DNA of 17,462 bases from Oscillospiraceae bacterium (GCA_902761265.1 CACWJV010000054.1:1-17462), one strand, 5' to 3'. Positions 1-5,697 are shown, counted from the first letter of the stretch. Translations and numbers: made by a program. The notes: a model not told the origin generated them from the sequence alone.

Positions 1-1
1 T

Positions 2-646
2 TCCGTCATCTTTTCCGTGGCCACCACGCCGCATCAGGTGCATTCCATCAACACCTTCATCGCGCAAAACGTGCGCGACGGCGGCGGACGGTTTACGGGG
101 TTAGGCACCTTGCACCCCGATTCTGAAACGATGGAGGACGACGTAAAGGAGATCGTTTCGCTCGGACTCAAGGGCGTCAAGCTCCACCCTGACGTGCAGC
201 AGTTCCCGATCGACGACGAACGCGGGCGGCTGATCTGCGAACTTTGCGCGAAGCACAAGCTGCCGCTGCTGCTGCACTGCGGCGACTACCGCTACGACTA
301 CTCCAATGTCAACCGGCTGATTCCCCTTTTGGAGGATTACCCCGATCTGTTGATGATCGGCGCGCATTTCGGCGGCTGGTCGGTCTGGGCGCAGGCGGCG
401 GAAGCGCTGCACAAGTACCCGAACATTATGGTGGACGCCTCGTCGACGTTCCACTGGGTCAGCCGCGACACGGCGAAGCGCCTGATTTCGCTTTACGGCG
501 CGGACCGCGTGCTCTTCGGCTCCGACTTCCCGATGTGGGACCCGAAGGACGAGATCGAATATCTCCTCTCGCTCGGGCTGCCGACGGAGGATCTGGAGAA
601 GATCTTCTACAAGAACGCGCAGCAGTTGTTCAACATTGAGCTGTAA
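2..646 (+). CDS. Amidohydrolase (amidohydrolase_2-type TIM barrel), 5' end outside window
   Basis: The reading frame is open from the window edge, so the N-terminus is missing and the GTG at 17 need not be a start; 214 residues are visible. Seen: a beta/alpha-barrel pattern with KLHPDVQQF, then LLLHCGDY, then MIGAHFGGW and near the end LFGSDFPMWDP. In amidohydrolase_2 (PF04909) enzymes the His of the HCG motif and the Asp of the GSDFP motif are metal or catalytic residues; the N-terminal HxH metal motif would lie upstream of the window. Such proteins are cytosolic hydrolases or decarboxylases; the substrate cannot be told here. The gene is followed directly by a terminator hairpin, so it closes a transcript coming from the left. 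Family call firm, specific function unknown. Confidence 0.85.
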   Translation, partial: SVIFSVATTPHQVHSINTFIAQNVRDGGGRFTGLGTLHPDSETMEDDVKEIVSLGLKGVKLHPDVQQFPIDDERGRLICELCAKHKLPLLLHCGDYRYDYSNVNRLIPLLEDYPDLLMIGAHFGGWSVWAQAAEALHKYPNIMVDASSTFHWVSRDTAKRLISLYGADRVLFGSDFPMWDPKDEIEYLLSLGLPTEDLEKIFYKNAQQLFNIEL

Positions 647-654
647 ATCAAAAG

Positions 655-685
655 CACGGTTGCCAAAACAGCAGCCGTGTTTTTC
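655..685 (+). terminator. Rho-independent terminator after the amidohydrolase gene
   Basis: CACGGTTGC (655-663) pairs with GCAGCCGTG (671-679), with one G-U pair and a 7-base loop, followed by TTTTTCTTT. It begins 8 bases after the stop codon. Confidence 0.85.
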
Positions 686-695
686 TTTGCCATGA

Positions 696-778
696 TTTTG
701 CAAAGAAAACTTTGCAAAACCTCTTGACAAGTTTACTTGGCAGTGCTATAATCAAGATGCAAAGTAAACTTGGCAAAA
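696..778 (+). promoter_or_regulatory. Three operator-like palindromes around the DUF6442/XRE promoter
   Basis: Site 1 (696-719) is a perfect inverted repeat with 10-bp arms TTTTGCAAAG/CTTTGCAAAA and an AAAA centre. Site 2 has core AAGTTTACTT (729-738), sitting between -35 and -10. Site 3 has core AAGTAAACTT (762-771), just after the -10 box. The cores of sites 2 and 3 are exact reverse complements of each other. Over 19 positions site 1 (701-719) and site 3 (760-778) differ at two. Centre spacings are 26 and 33 bp. The likely ligand is the XRE protein encoded at 1129-1335, giving autorepression; this is inference from placement. Confidence 0.6.
724..752 (+). promoter_or_regulatory. Consensus sigma-A promoter of the DUF6442/XRE operon
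   Basis: TTGACA (724-729), a 17-bp spacer and TATAAT (747-752): a perfect consensus. Transcription would start near 759, inside operator-like site 3, which fits a strong promoter held down by a repressor. Confidence 0.85.
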
Positions 779-795
779 CAAAGGGAGGTATTCTC

Positions 796-1119
796 ATGAA
801 TAAAGAAGAAATCCTGGCCATCAGCCAGAACGAAAACAAAGGGAAAGACGTGGCGGACGTGGAACTGTCGAAAACAGGCATCCGCGCCGGCTGGATCGTG
901 ACGGTCTGCCTGGCGGTCGCGGCCGCCGTGATCGACGGTGCGGTGTTCGGCCGGCCGGGGTTCGAGCTGCTCTTCGCGGTGGGGACCGGCCTTGCGGTCG
1001 TGTTTTTCTGGAAATACGCCAAAGCGAAAAAGCGCCATGAGCTGATCATCGCGCTTTGCTATACCGTCGCTTCCGTCGCCTGGCTCGTCGCGTGGATTTT
1101 GCAGATGTGCAACAGATGA
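796..1119 (+). CDS. DUF6442-like small membrane protein
   Basis: Encodes 107 residues. The start at 796 is chosen because an AAGGGAGG ribosome site (781-788) lies 7 bases upstream; a longer reading from TTG 712 would begin upstream of the promoter's start site. Residues 1-30 are polar and charged (MNKEEILAISQNENKGKD), followed by three hydrophobic segments at about 31-48, 56-74 and 82-103, with a KYAKAKKRHE loop between the last two. This matches the DUF6442 family as I recall it: a short integral membrane protein commonly encoded next to a tiny XRE regulator, as here (next gene 9 bases downstream). Biochemical role unknown; it may act as a membrane partner in the regulator's switch. Expression is probably controlled by the palindromes around its promoter. 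Confidence 0.75.
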   Translation: MNKEEILAISQNENKGKDVADVELSKTGIRAGWIVTVCLAVAAAVIDGAVFGRPGFELLFAVGTGLAVVFFWKYAKAKKRHELIIALCYTVASVAWLVAWILQMCNR

Positions 1120-1128
1120 GGGCTCACT

Positions 1129-1335
1129 ATGAATGACGCGCTGGTATTAAAAAACAACCTGAAAGCGCTGCGCAGGGAGAAAGACCTCTCGCAGCAGGAC
1201 CTCGCCGATCTGGTCGGCGTGTCGCGCAACACGATCAGCTCCATCGAAACCGGGCAGTTCTGCCCCACGGCCAAGCTGGCGCTGGTGCTCTGCATCGCGC
1301 TGGATCGGCCATTTGAAGACGTATTCTATTTCTAA
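1129..1335 (+). CDS. XRE-family helix-turn-helix transcriptional regulator, 68 residues
   Basis: Almost the whole protein is one HTH_3/Cro-C1 domain: LKALRREKDLSQQDLADLVG (11-30) carries helices 1-2 and VSRNTISSIETGQ (31-43) the recognition helix, followed by PTAKLALVLCIAL and the family ending FEDVFYF. There is no effector domain. Such mini-regulators usually bind palindromes as dimers. The start follows a GAGGG element and lies 9 bases after the DUF6442 stop, so the two are co-transcribed, with the three palindromes upstream of the pair the natural operators. An ACTTGGCAAAA stretch identical to part of operator site 3 occurs again at 1356-1366 just beyond the stop codon. Family call firm; autorepression is inferred. 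Confidence 0.9.
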   Translation: MNDALVLKNNLKALRREKDLSQQDLADLVGVSRNTISSIETGQFCPTAKLALVLCIALDRPFEDVFYF

Positions 1336-1360
1336 CTGTCGACTGTCGACTGATGACTTG

Positions 1361-1388
1361 GCAAAAAACGCTGCAAAGCGTTTTTTGC
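1361..1388 (+). terminator. Rho-independent terminator after the XRE gene
   Basis: GCAAAAAACGCT (1361-1372) pairs perfectly over 12 bp with AGCGTTTTTTGC (1377-1388) around a GCAA loop. The A and T tracts on either side let it work in both directions. Confidence 0.85.
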
Positions 1389-1396
1389 ATTTTGGT

Positions 1397-1423
1397 TGTA
1401 ACCTTTCCGCCTTCCCGTTCGTT
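1397..1423 (+). promoter_or_regulatory. Candidate ECF-type autoregulatory promoter
   Basis: TGTAAC (1397-1402) followed by CTTT, then CGTT (1420-1423) after 17 bases. ECF promoters usually have an AAC-containing -35 and a CGT-containing -10, and ECF operons are often autoregulated. It sits about 40 bases before the ECF sigma start, and no good sigma-A promoter is visible in the gap. No mapped start site supports it. Confidence 0.45.
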
Positions 1424-1463
1424 TGATGAGTGAAAGGCCTTGAAACACACGGAGGATCCGCCG

Positions 1464-1946
1464 ATGAGACCAGATACACAGGTGCTGTTTGAACGGTACC
1501 GCCAAAACGTCTATGCCGCCGCGTTCAGCGTTTGCCAAAACGCAGCCGACGCCGAAGATGTTTTGCAGGACACGTTTTTGCAGTATCACAAAACGAACAA
1601 AGATTATAAAGATGAGCAGCATATCCGCGCCTGGCTGCTGCGTGCGGCGCTGAGCCGCGCAACCGACGTTTGGCGCAAACGAAAACGCCGGCAGGAAGCG
1701 CCGCTCGACGACTACAGCGAAACGCTCGCGTTTCCGTCGCCGGAAAGCTCCTCGCTGTTCGACGCAGTGATGGCGCTGCCGGACAATTACCGCAGTGTGA
1801 TCCATCTGTTCTACTACGAGGATTACACCGTCGCCGAGATTGCAAAGCTGTTGCATCTGTCGCAAAGCAATGTCAAAACGCGGCTGAGCCGCGGGCGAAA
1901 TCTGCTCAAAGAAACACTGAAGGAGGACTGGAACGATGACGAATAA
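1464..1946 (+). CDS. ECF-type sigma-70 family RNA polymerase sigma factor
   Basis: Encodes 160 residues. ATG 1464 is preferred because GGAGG (1451-1455) precedes it by 8 bases. Region 2 spans about residues 9-72, with DAEDVLQDTFLQYH (29-42) and the AWLLRAALSRATDVWR stretch of 2.3-2.4. Region 4 spans about 100-152, with LPDNYRSVIHLFYYEDYTVA and the HTH AKLLHLSQSNVKTRLSRGR. There is no region 1 or 3, and the length is usual for ECF factors. The downstream gene overlaps it by 11 bases and encodes a single-pass membrane protein, the classic partner arrangement in which an anti-sigma factor holds the sigma factor at the membrane until an envelope signal arrives. The target regulon is unknown. Confidence 0.92.
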   Translation: MRPDTQVLFERYRQNVYAAAFSVCQNAADAEDVLQDTFLQYHKTNKDYKDEQHIRAWLLRAALSRATDVWRKRKRRQEAPLDDYSETLAFPSPESSSLFDAVMALPDNYRSVIHLFYYEDYTVAEIAKLLHLSQSNVKTRLSRGRNLLKETLKEDWNDDE

Positions 1947-2577
1947 AGAAAGATACAAGGAAGCCTTCGGGGTCCTCCGACCGAAAACGGAACAATGGGA
2001 GGTTCAACCGATGAAGAACAATATCAGAACATTCAAAACCAAACGTATCCTTGCCGTTGCGGCTGTGGTGGTCATTCTCGCCGTTGCCGCGGTGGGCGTT
2101 TACGCCGCGGATGTGGGCGGCATTCAGACCACGCTGAAAACCTGGTTCCACGGCCAAGAAGTGGACGTCGACGTCAGCACCGGCGAAAACGGCGAATACA
2201 ATTTCGAAATCAAAGACGAAAACGGCGACACTGCGCAGGAAGTAACTGCTGTGTTTGGCGGCGGCGGTGTTGAGATCGGGCTTTTCGGCAAGGAACGCAC
2301 ACTCAGCCCGCAGGAGGTGTTGGACGCGAACGTTCTCGACGTTACCAAGGAAGATGACGGCCGCATGATGCTTTATTATTACGACCAAAGCTATGATATC
2401 ACCGATCTGTTTTCCGCAGACGGCAAATGCAAAGTTTGCCTTGCCGGCACCGGTGCAGACAGCGGCAAGACGATGTATGTTGAGATCGAACTGGACGATG
2501 ATACCGACGGCTTTGGCTATTCCACCGACTTCCGCGCCCACGGCAGCAAAGACGCCTACACCCGGCTCGGCGAATAA
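1936..2577 (+). CDS. Putative membrane anti-sigma factor for the adjacent ECF sigma
   Basis: Encodes 213 residues. The start at 1936 overlaps the sigma gene and has an AAGGAGG site (1920-1926). Residues 1-37 are cytosolic (MTNKERYKEAFGVLRP, then basic FKTKR); residues 38-57 form one membrane span (ILAVAAVVVILAVAAVGVYA). The rest, about 155 residues, would be outside the cell and is acidic, rich in Asp, Glu and Gly. The N-terminal layout is typical of clostridial ECF partner proteins, which bind the sigma factor with a short inner segment. A second in-frame ATG at 2011 (residue 26) has its own GGGAGG site (1997-2002) 8 bases upstream and would give a form lacking most of the inner segment. The function is inferred from position and topology; no known outer domain was recognised. 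Confidence 0.7.
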   Translation: MTNKERYKEAFGVLRPKTEQWEVQPMKNNIRTFKTKRILAVAAVVVILAVAAVGVYAADVGGIQTTLKTWFHGQEVDVDVSTGENGEYNFEIKDENGDTAQEVTAVFGGGGVEIGLFGKERTLSPQEVLDANVLDVTKEDDGRMMLYYYDQSYDITDLFSADGKCKVCLAGTGADSGKTMYVEIELDDDTDGFGYSTDFRAHGSKDAYTRLGE

Positions 2578-2606
2578 CGCAAAGCGAAAAACCGAACAAC
2601 AAAAAC

Positions 2607-2642
2607 AGCTCCCCCGGTCGCCTTTGGCGGGCAGGGGAGTTG
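2607..2642. repeat. Nested hairpin (outer CTCCCC/GGGGAG arms) after the anti-sigma gene
   Basis: Outer arms CTCCCC (2609-2614) and GGGGAG (2634-2639) enclose an inner CGCC-TTT-GGCG hairpin (2619-2629). No T tract follows, so it is not a standard terminator. The same two-stage architecture recurs at 5625-5664. Confidence 0.5.
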
Positions 2643-2699
2643 CTATGTGGATGCGTTGATGCTGTGCATCCAGAGATCAGGTACGTGCGGAATGATCAT

Positions 2700-2767
2700 G
2701 TAGCGGTCGGCCCTTGGCCGACTTGGTGGAAAACGATAGCAACAGCAGCCCGCGGGGCTGCCGCTAC
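2700..2767. repeat. Inverted pair of GTAG-headed REP-like hairpins (BIME-like unit 1)
   Basis: The left unit on the plus strand is GTAGCG, then GTCGGCC-CTT-GGCCGAC (7-bp stem, 3-base loop). The right unit reads on the minus strand as GTAGCG, then GCAGCCC-CGC-GGGCTGC. The two face each other across about 26 bp. The pair occupies the gap between convergent genes (anti-sigma ending at 2577, sigF ending at 2775). Positions 2744-2767 are identical over 24 bases to 5821-5844. Confidence 0.75.
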
Positions 2768-2774
2768 AAAATAA

Positions 2775-3443
2775 TCATTCCAGCATCCGTTCCCGCAGCG
2801 TCAGCAAGATCGCCTTTTCCCGCCGGGAAACCTGCACCTGCGACATGCCGAGCCGTTCGGCGGTTTTGCTTTGGGTCAACCCCTCAAAATACCGCAGGCG
2901 AATGAGGGCGCTGTCGCGCGCGTTCAGCGTGTCGAGCACCGTCCGCAGCGACAAAAGATCGCACAGCGCACTGTCCGGCGGCGGCACCGGCACGTCGAGC
3001 TGCCGTTGCGCGTGTTCGTTGTCCGCCGTCAGCGACAAAACCGGCATCGACACCGTGATCAGCTGTGCCGCTTCTTCGGGTGGAACGCCGAGCCTTGCGG
3101 CCAGCTCGCCGACGGTCGGCTCGCGCTGCAGCTCGGTTTCCAGCGCGGCCTTTTCCTGCATGGCGCGGCGGGCTTTTTCCTTGAGTGTGCGGCCGACCTT
3201 TATTGCGCCGCCGTCGCGGAACACGCGCCGGATCTCGCCCAGAATCACCGGCACGGCGTAGGTGGAAAACGCAAATCCGCGCCCGGGGTCAAAGCCCTTT
3301 GCCGCCTTAACAAGCCCGACGCACCCGGCGGAATACAGCTCCTCATACTCGGCGCCGCGGCCGCGAAACCGGTTGGCGCAGGCGTGGACAAGGGCGAGAT
3401 TCTCTGTGACAAGCGGCTCCCAGGCGTTATGTTCAGCCGCCAT
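2775..3443 (-). CDS. sigF: Sporulation sigma factor SigmaF (forespore-specific)
   Basis: Encodes 222 residues from ATG at 3443, overlapping the spoIIAB end by 11 bases; a longer TTG reading from 3470 is less likely. Region 2 includes LYSAGCVGLVKAAKGFDP and FSTYAVPVILGEIRRVFRD (59-77), nearly the classic SigF/SigG/SigB signature. Region 3 is about 85-140, and the region 4 HTH LTQSKTAERLGMSQVQVS lies at about 189-206. Established role: directs early forespore transcription after asymmetric division, held inactive by SpoIIAB and released by dephosphorylated SpoIIAA. Gene order spoIIAA-spoIIAB-sigF is diagnostic and separates it from the related SigB and SigG. It is about 30 residues shorter than the B. 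subtilis protein, mainly at the N-terminus. Confidence 0.93.
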   Translation of the reverse strand: MAAEHNAWEPLVTENLALVHACANRFRGRGAEYEELYSAGCVGLVKAAKGFDPGRGFAFSTYAVPVILGEIRRVFRDGGAIKVGRTLKEKARRAMQEKAALETELQREPTVGELAARLGVPPEEAAQLITVSMPVLSLTADNEHAQRQLDVPVPPPDSALCDLLSLRTVLDTLNARDSALIRLRYFEGLTQSKTAERLGMSQVQVSRREKAILLTLRERMLE

Positions 3444-3873
3444 GCCGTTTGCCGCCGATGTATTTTTCAAGCGTCACCGTTGTGCCGGCGCCGGGCTTGG
3501 AGCGTACCGCCACGCGATCCATAAAGCTTTCCATCACGGCAAAGCCCAGCCCGGCGCGCTCGCCGGCCATTGTGGTAAACAGCGGCTGCCGTGCCTTGGC
3601 GATATCTGCGATCCCGACGCCCTTGTCGCGGATCCGCACGCGCACCGACGGCCGGTCGGTCAGCGTGGCGGTAATAAAAATGAGACCCATCTGTTCACGG
3701 TAGCCGTGGACTACGGCGTTGGTCACCGCTTCGCTCACGGCGGTTTTGATATCGCTCAGTTCCTCCACAGTCGGATCGAGCAGCGCAGCAAACGCCGCCA
3801 GCGCCGCGCGCGAAAAGCCTTCGTTGATGCTGCGCGATTCCACCGTCAGCTTCATTTCGTTGATCTTTTTCAT
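3433..3873 (-). CDS. spoIIAB: Anti-sigma F factor, serine protein kinase SpoIIAB
   Basis: Encodes 146 residues, the same length as the B. subtilis protein. It has a GHKL ATPase fold: N-box SEAVTNAVVHGY (47-58) with Glu48, Asn52 and His56; G1 box DKGVGI (83-88); G2 box AGERAGLGFAVM (103-114). Established role: binds SigF as an ADP/ATP-bound dimer and phosphorylates SpoIIAA on serine. An AAGGAGG site in the 3' end of spoIIAA precedes the ATG, which directly abuts the spoIIAA stop codon. The tight spacing and the overlap with sigF suggest translational coupling, keeping the partners in proportion. All ATP-site residues appear intact. Confidence 0.94.
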   Translation of the reverse strand: MKKINEMKLTVESRSINEGFSRAALAAFAALLDPTVEELSDIKTAVSEAVTNAVVHGYREQMGLIFITATLTDRPSVRVRIRDKGVGIADIAKARQPLFTTMAGERAGLGFAVMESFMDRVAVRSKPGAGTTVTLEKYIGGKRHGG

Positions 3874-4194
3874 TCAGATGACCTCCTTTTGCCTGAGTTC
3901 GCCCAGCCTGTCCAGCCCCGCGAGCTTCATCACTTTATACGCTCCGGGCGACAGGTTTTCCACCCGGATGCTGCCGCCGATGCTTTGCATCAGTTTGAAG
4001 CGGCCCATCACAAGGCCGATGCCGGAGCTGTCCATAAAGCTCACGCCGCCGAAGTCGAGCACAAGCGTTTTCGGCCGCCGCTGCGACACGGCATTGTCGA
4101 TCGACACGCGCAGCAGCGACGCGGCGTGGTGATCCAGCTCGCCGTCAAAGAACACCCGGATCTCGCCGCTTTTATATTCCAGTTTTGCACTCAT
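3874..4194 (-). CDS. spoIIAA: Anti-sigma F factor antagonist SpoIIAA (STAS domain)
   Basis: Encodes 106 residues from ATG at 4194. An AAAGGATGA element lies a few bases upstream; another ATG at 4203 sits right against that element and is less suitable, and a reading from 4302 would add 36 residues not seen in the family. It is a single STAS domain. The VSFMDSSGIGLVMGR segment (51-65) contains the phospho-acceptor serine, Ser57 here by alignment with Ser58 of B. subtilis. Established role: the unphosphorylated form binds SpoIIAB and frees SigF; SpoIIAB phosphorylates it, and SpoIIE removes the phosphate. It heads the minus-strand operon. I could not find a clear SigmaH promoter in 4204-4320. 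Confidence 0.93.
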   Translation of the reverse strand: MSAKLEYKSGEIRVFFDGELDHHAASLLRVSIDNAVSQRRPKTLVLDFGGVSFMDSSGIGLVMGRFKLMQSIGGSIRVENLSPGAYKVMKLAGLDRLGELRQKEVI

Positions 4195-4359
4195 CCGATT
4201 CATCCTTTCCAAAACAGGTTCGCCGTCTATAGTACCCGACACGCGCCGCAAAGTTTGCCGAAGGAAGGCGAGAGGCAGGAGATATTTGCAAGACGCTTGC
4301 ATTTTCAGATGAAGTGTGATAAAGTAATAATACGATTTGTTTGTTTTGGAGGAATCAAA

Positions 4360-5184
4360 ATGAAAAAGATAAAGTCTGTTCTTGCTGTCCTGCTGACACT
4401 TGCGCTGATTGCTTCGCTGGCAAGCGTGGGGTCTGCCTTGGGCTTGGCAGAAGGAACTTGCGGTTTGGATGCAACGTGGCAGTTGAGCTTTTCAGGTACG
4501 CTCACGGTTAGTGGCAATGGAGAAGTCAATACCTATGGACAGGATGTCAATACAGATTTTAAAAAGTATAATTCAAAGATTAAATCAATTGTTATAAGCT
4601 CTGGTATTTCTGTTATCGGAGCAAACATCTTTCAAGGTTTAAACTCCTTAACTACAGTAAGGATGGGAGAAACCGTTGCCAAAATAGACAAATGTGCATT
4701 TGCAGATTGTCCGATTTTGTCCAACATCAAGTTTCCAACGGGGCTTGTTATTATTGGTGCTAACGCATTTAATAATTGTACTTCACTAAAAAGTATTGTC
4801 ATACCTGAAAGTGTTTCAAGGCTTCGTGCTGCAGCGTTTGCAGGCTGCACTGGCTTACAAACAGTTGAAGTACAGAATAAACAATGTACATTTGAGTCTT
4901 CCGATATTTTTCCAAAGAATGCAACGATTGTGGGTTACAAAGGCTCTACTGCACAAACATATGCGGCAAATAACGGATTAGCTTTCAAGGTAATCGACGG
5001 TACCGCGACAGATGAACCGACAACTCCGACACAACCGACCACCCAGCCGACAACGTCGGCAACAACAGACAGCGGAAAATGTCCGCTGTGCGGTGAGGCA
5101 CATAAAGGCTTTCCAGGTAGCCTGATTGGTGGTATCCACAGCTTTATTTATTGGCTGTTAATGCTCTTTGGTATGAAGAAGTAA
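4360..5184 (+). CDS. Secreted BspA-type leucine-rich-repeat protein with Cys-pair hydrophobic tail
   Basis: Encodes 274 residues; ATG 4360 follows GGAGG (4348-4352) by 7 bases. The open frame extends far upstream, but that part only runs antisense to spoIIA. Residues 1-30 form a signal peptide (MKKIKSVLAVLLTLALIASL). Residues 31-55 (GTCGLDATW...SGTLTVSGNG) match the segment that often precedes BspA repeats. Residues 75-210 hold LRR_5 repeats (ISVIGANIFQGLNSLTTV, LVIIGANAFNNCTSLKSIVI, SRLRAAAFAGCTGLQTVEV). Residues 217-238 are a Pro/Thr linker, and 241-274 carry CPLCGEAH followed by a hydrophobic stretch ending LLMLFGMKK. It is likely a surface protein; BspA LRRs commonly bind host or cell-surface ligands. 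The segment is AT-richer than its neighbours, suggesting acquisition by transfer. The role of the tail is unknown. Confidence 0.85.
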   Translation: MKKIKSVLAVLLTLALIASLASVGSALGLAEGTCGLDATWQLSFSGTLTVSGNGEVNTYGQDVNTDFKKYNSKIKSIVISSGISVIGANIFQGLNSLTTVRMGETVAKIDKCAFADCPILSNIKFPTGLVIIGANAFNNCTSLKSIVIPESVSRLRAAAFAGCTGLQTVEVQNKQCTFESSDIFPKNATIVGYKGSTAQTYAANNGLAFKVIDGTATDEPTTPTQPTTQPTTSATTDSGKCPLCGEAHKGFPGSLIGGIHSFIYWLLMLFGMKK

Positions 5185-5280
5185 GCCGATATACAAGTAC
5201 TTGTGGTTGCTTGCGGCTAACCGTATTCATGACTTACTCAAAAAAACTTTCAAAAATTGTAAGAAAATCACGAAAAGGGC

Positions 5281-5308
5281 TTGACAGGTTTGGGGAAGAT
5301 GTGATAAA
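5281..5308 (+). promoter_or_regulatory. Promoter of the 66-residue small protein gene
   Basis: TTGACA (5281-5286), then 16 bases, then GATAAA (5303-5308) within TGTGATAAA. The same TGTGATAAA occurs at 4315-4323 upstream of the BspA-like gene. The leader is short and ends in AAGGAGG (5344-5350). Confidence 0.65.
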
Positions 5309-5358
5309 TTATTTGCATGAGGTTTAAAAACTTCAAATCTAACAAGGAGGAAAAGATA

Positions 5359-5559
5359 ATGGAATACATTCATGCTGTTCTTGATCAGGTTCACGGTTTT
5401 GCTGGCGTGATCATTACTTTCTTCAAGGCGATTATCGATTTCAACTCTGTTGCAATCGATGCTGCCAGCGGCGCTGATGGTCTTGCTACCACGTATGAGT
5501 TGACTGAGGGTTCCACCCTTAAGCTGATCGATGTGATCAAAGGTCTGCTCAACAAATAA
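5359..5559 (+). CDS. 66-residue small protein of unknown function
   Basis: Not recognised. ATG 5359 follows a strong AAGGAGG site (5344-5350) by 8 bases; a TTGACA promoter lies upstream and a strong terminator directly downstream, so it is a complete single-gene unit. Seen: a hydrophobic stretch at about 11-28 (VHGFAGVIITFFKAIIDF), a small-residue and acidic middle (IDAASGADGLATTYELTEG), and an amphipathic C-terminus (LKLIDVIKGLLNK). There is no cysteine and no cleavable signal peptide pattern. It may be a small membrane-associated protein or a secreted amphipathic peptide. The upstream BspA-like gene shares its AT-rich composition and a TGTGATAAA promoter element, so the two may have arrived and be regulated together. 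Function not assigned. Confidence 0.7.
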   Translation: MEYIHAVLDQVHGFAGVIITFFKAIIDFNSVAIDAASGADGLATTYELTEGSTLKLIDVIKGLLNK

Positions 5560-5570
5560 TTGATCTTTAC

Positions 5571-5608
5571 AAAGAAAAAGCTGGGCAACACCGGCTTTTT
5601 TCTTTTTG
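5571..5608 (+). terminator. Rho-independent terminator after the 66-residue gene
   Basis: AAAGAAAAAGCTGG (5571-5584) pairs with CCGGCTTTTTTCTTT (5591-5605) around GCAACA, with a T-rich tail, 11 bases after the stop codon. Confidence 0.85.
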
Positions 5609-5624
5609 CATGAAAACAGAAAAG

Positions 5625-5664
5625 CCCTCCCCCTCGCGCCGCAGGCGCGGGATCATGGGGAGGG
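5625..5664. repeat. Nested hairpin (outer CCCTCCCC/GGGGAGGG arms)
   Basis: CCCTCCCC (5625-5632) pairs with GGGGAGGG (5657-5664) and encloses CGCGCC-GCA-GGCGCG (5635-5649). It has the same plan as 2607-2642, and in both places it sits some 35-60 bp to the left of a GTAG-hairpin pair. No T tract follows. No gene is visible from 5560 to 6041: the stretch holds only hairpins and repeats. Confidence 0.55.
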
Positions 5665-5697
5665 TGCGGGTCGCAGGTGGCAAAGAACACAGCGCCC

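Noticed and set aside
101..730. Minus-strand frame opposite the amidohydrolase gene
   Set aside because: It is a shadow in a GC-rich coding region; the plus frame carries clear amidohydrolase motifs.
3444..3470. TTG start for sigF at 3470
   Set aside because: It would extend the overlap with spoIIAB to 38 bases; ATG 3443 gives the more usual short overlap and a protein starting near region 2.
4204..4320. SigmaH promoter for the spoIIA operon
   Set aside because: No convincing AGGA..T and GAAT pair with proper spacing was found on the minus strand; weak A/T-rich boxes only.
3262..4359. N-terminal extension of the BspA-like frame back to 3262
   Set aside because: It runs antisense to spoIIAB and spoIIAA; a strong ribosome site and a signal peptide begin at 4360.
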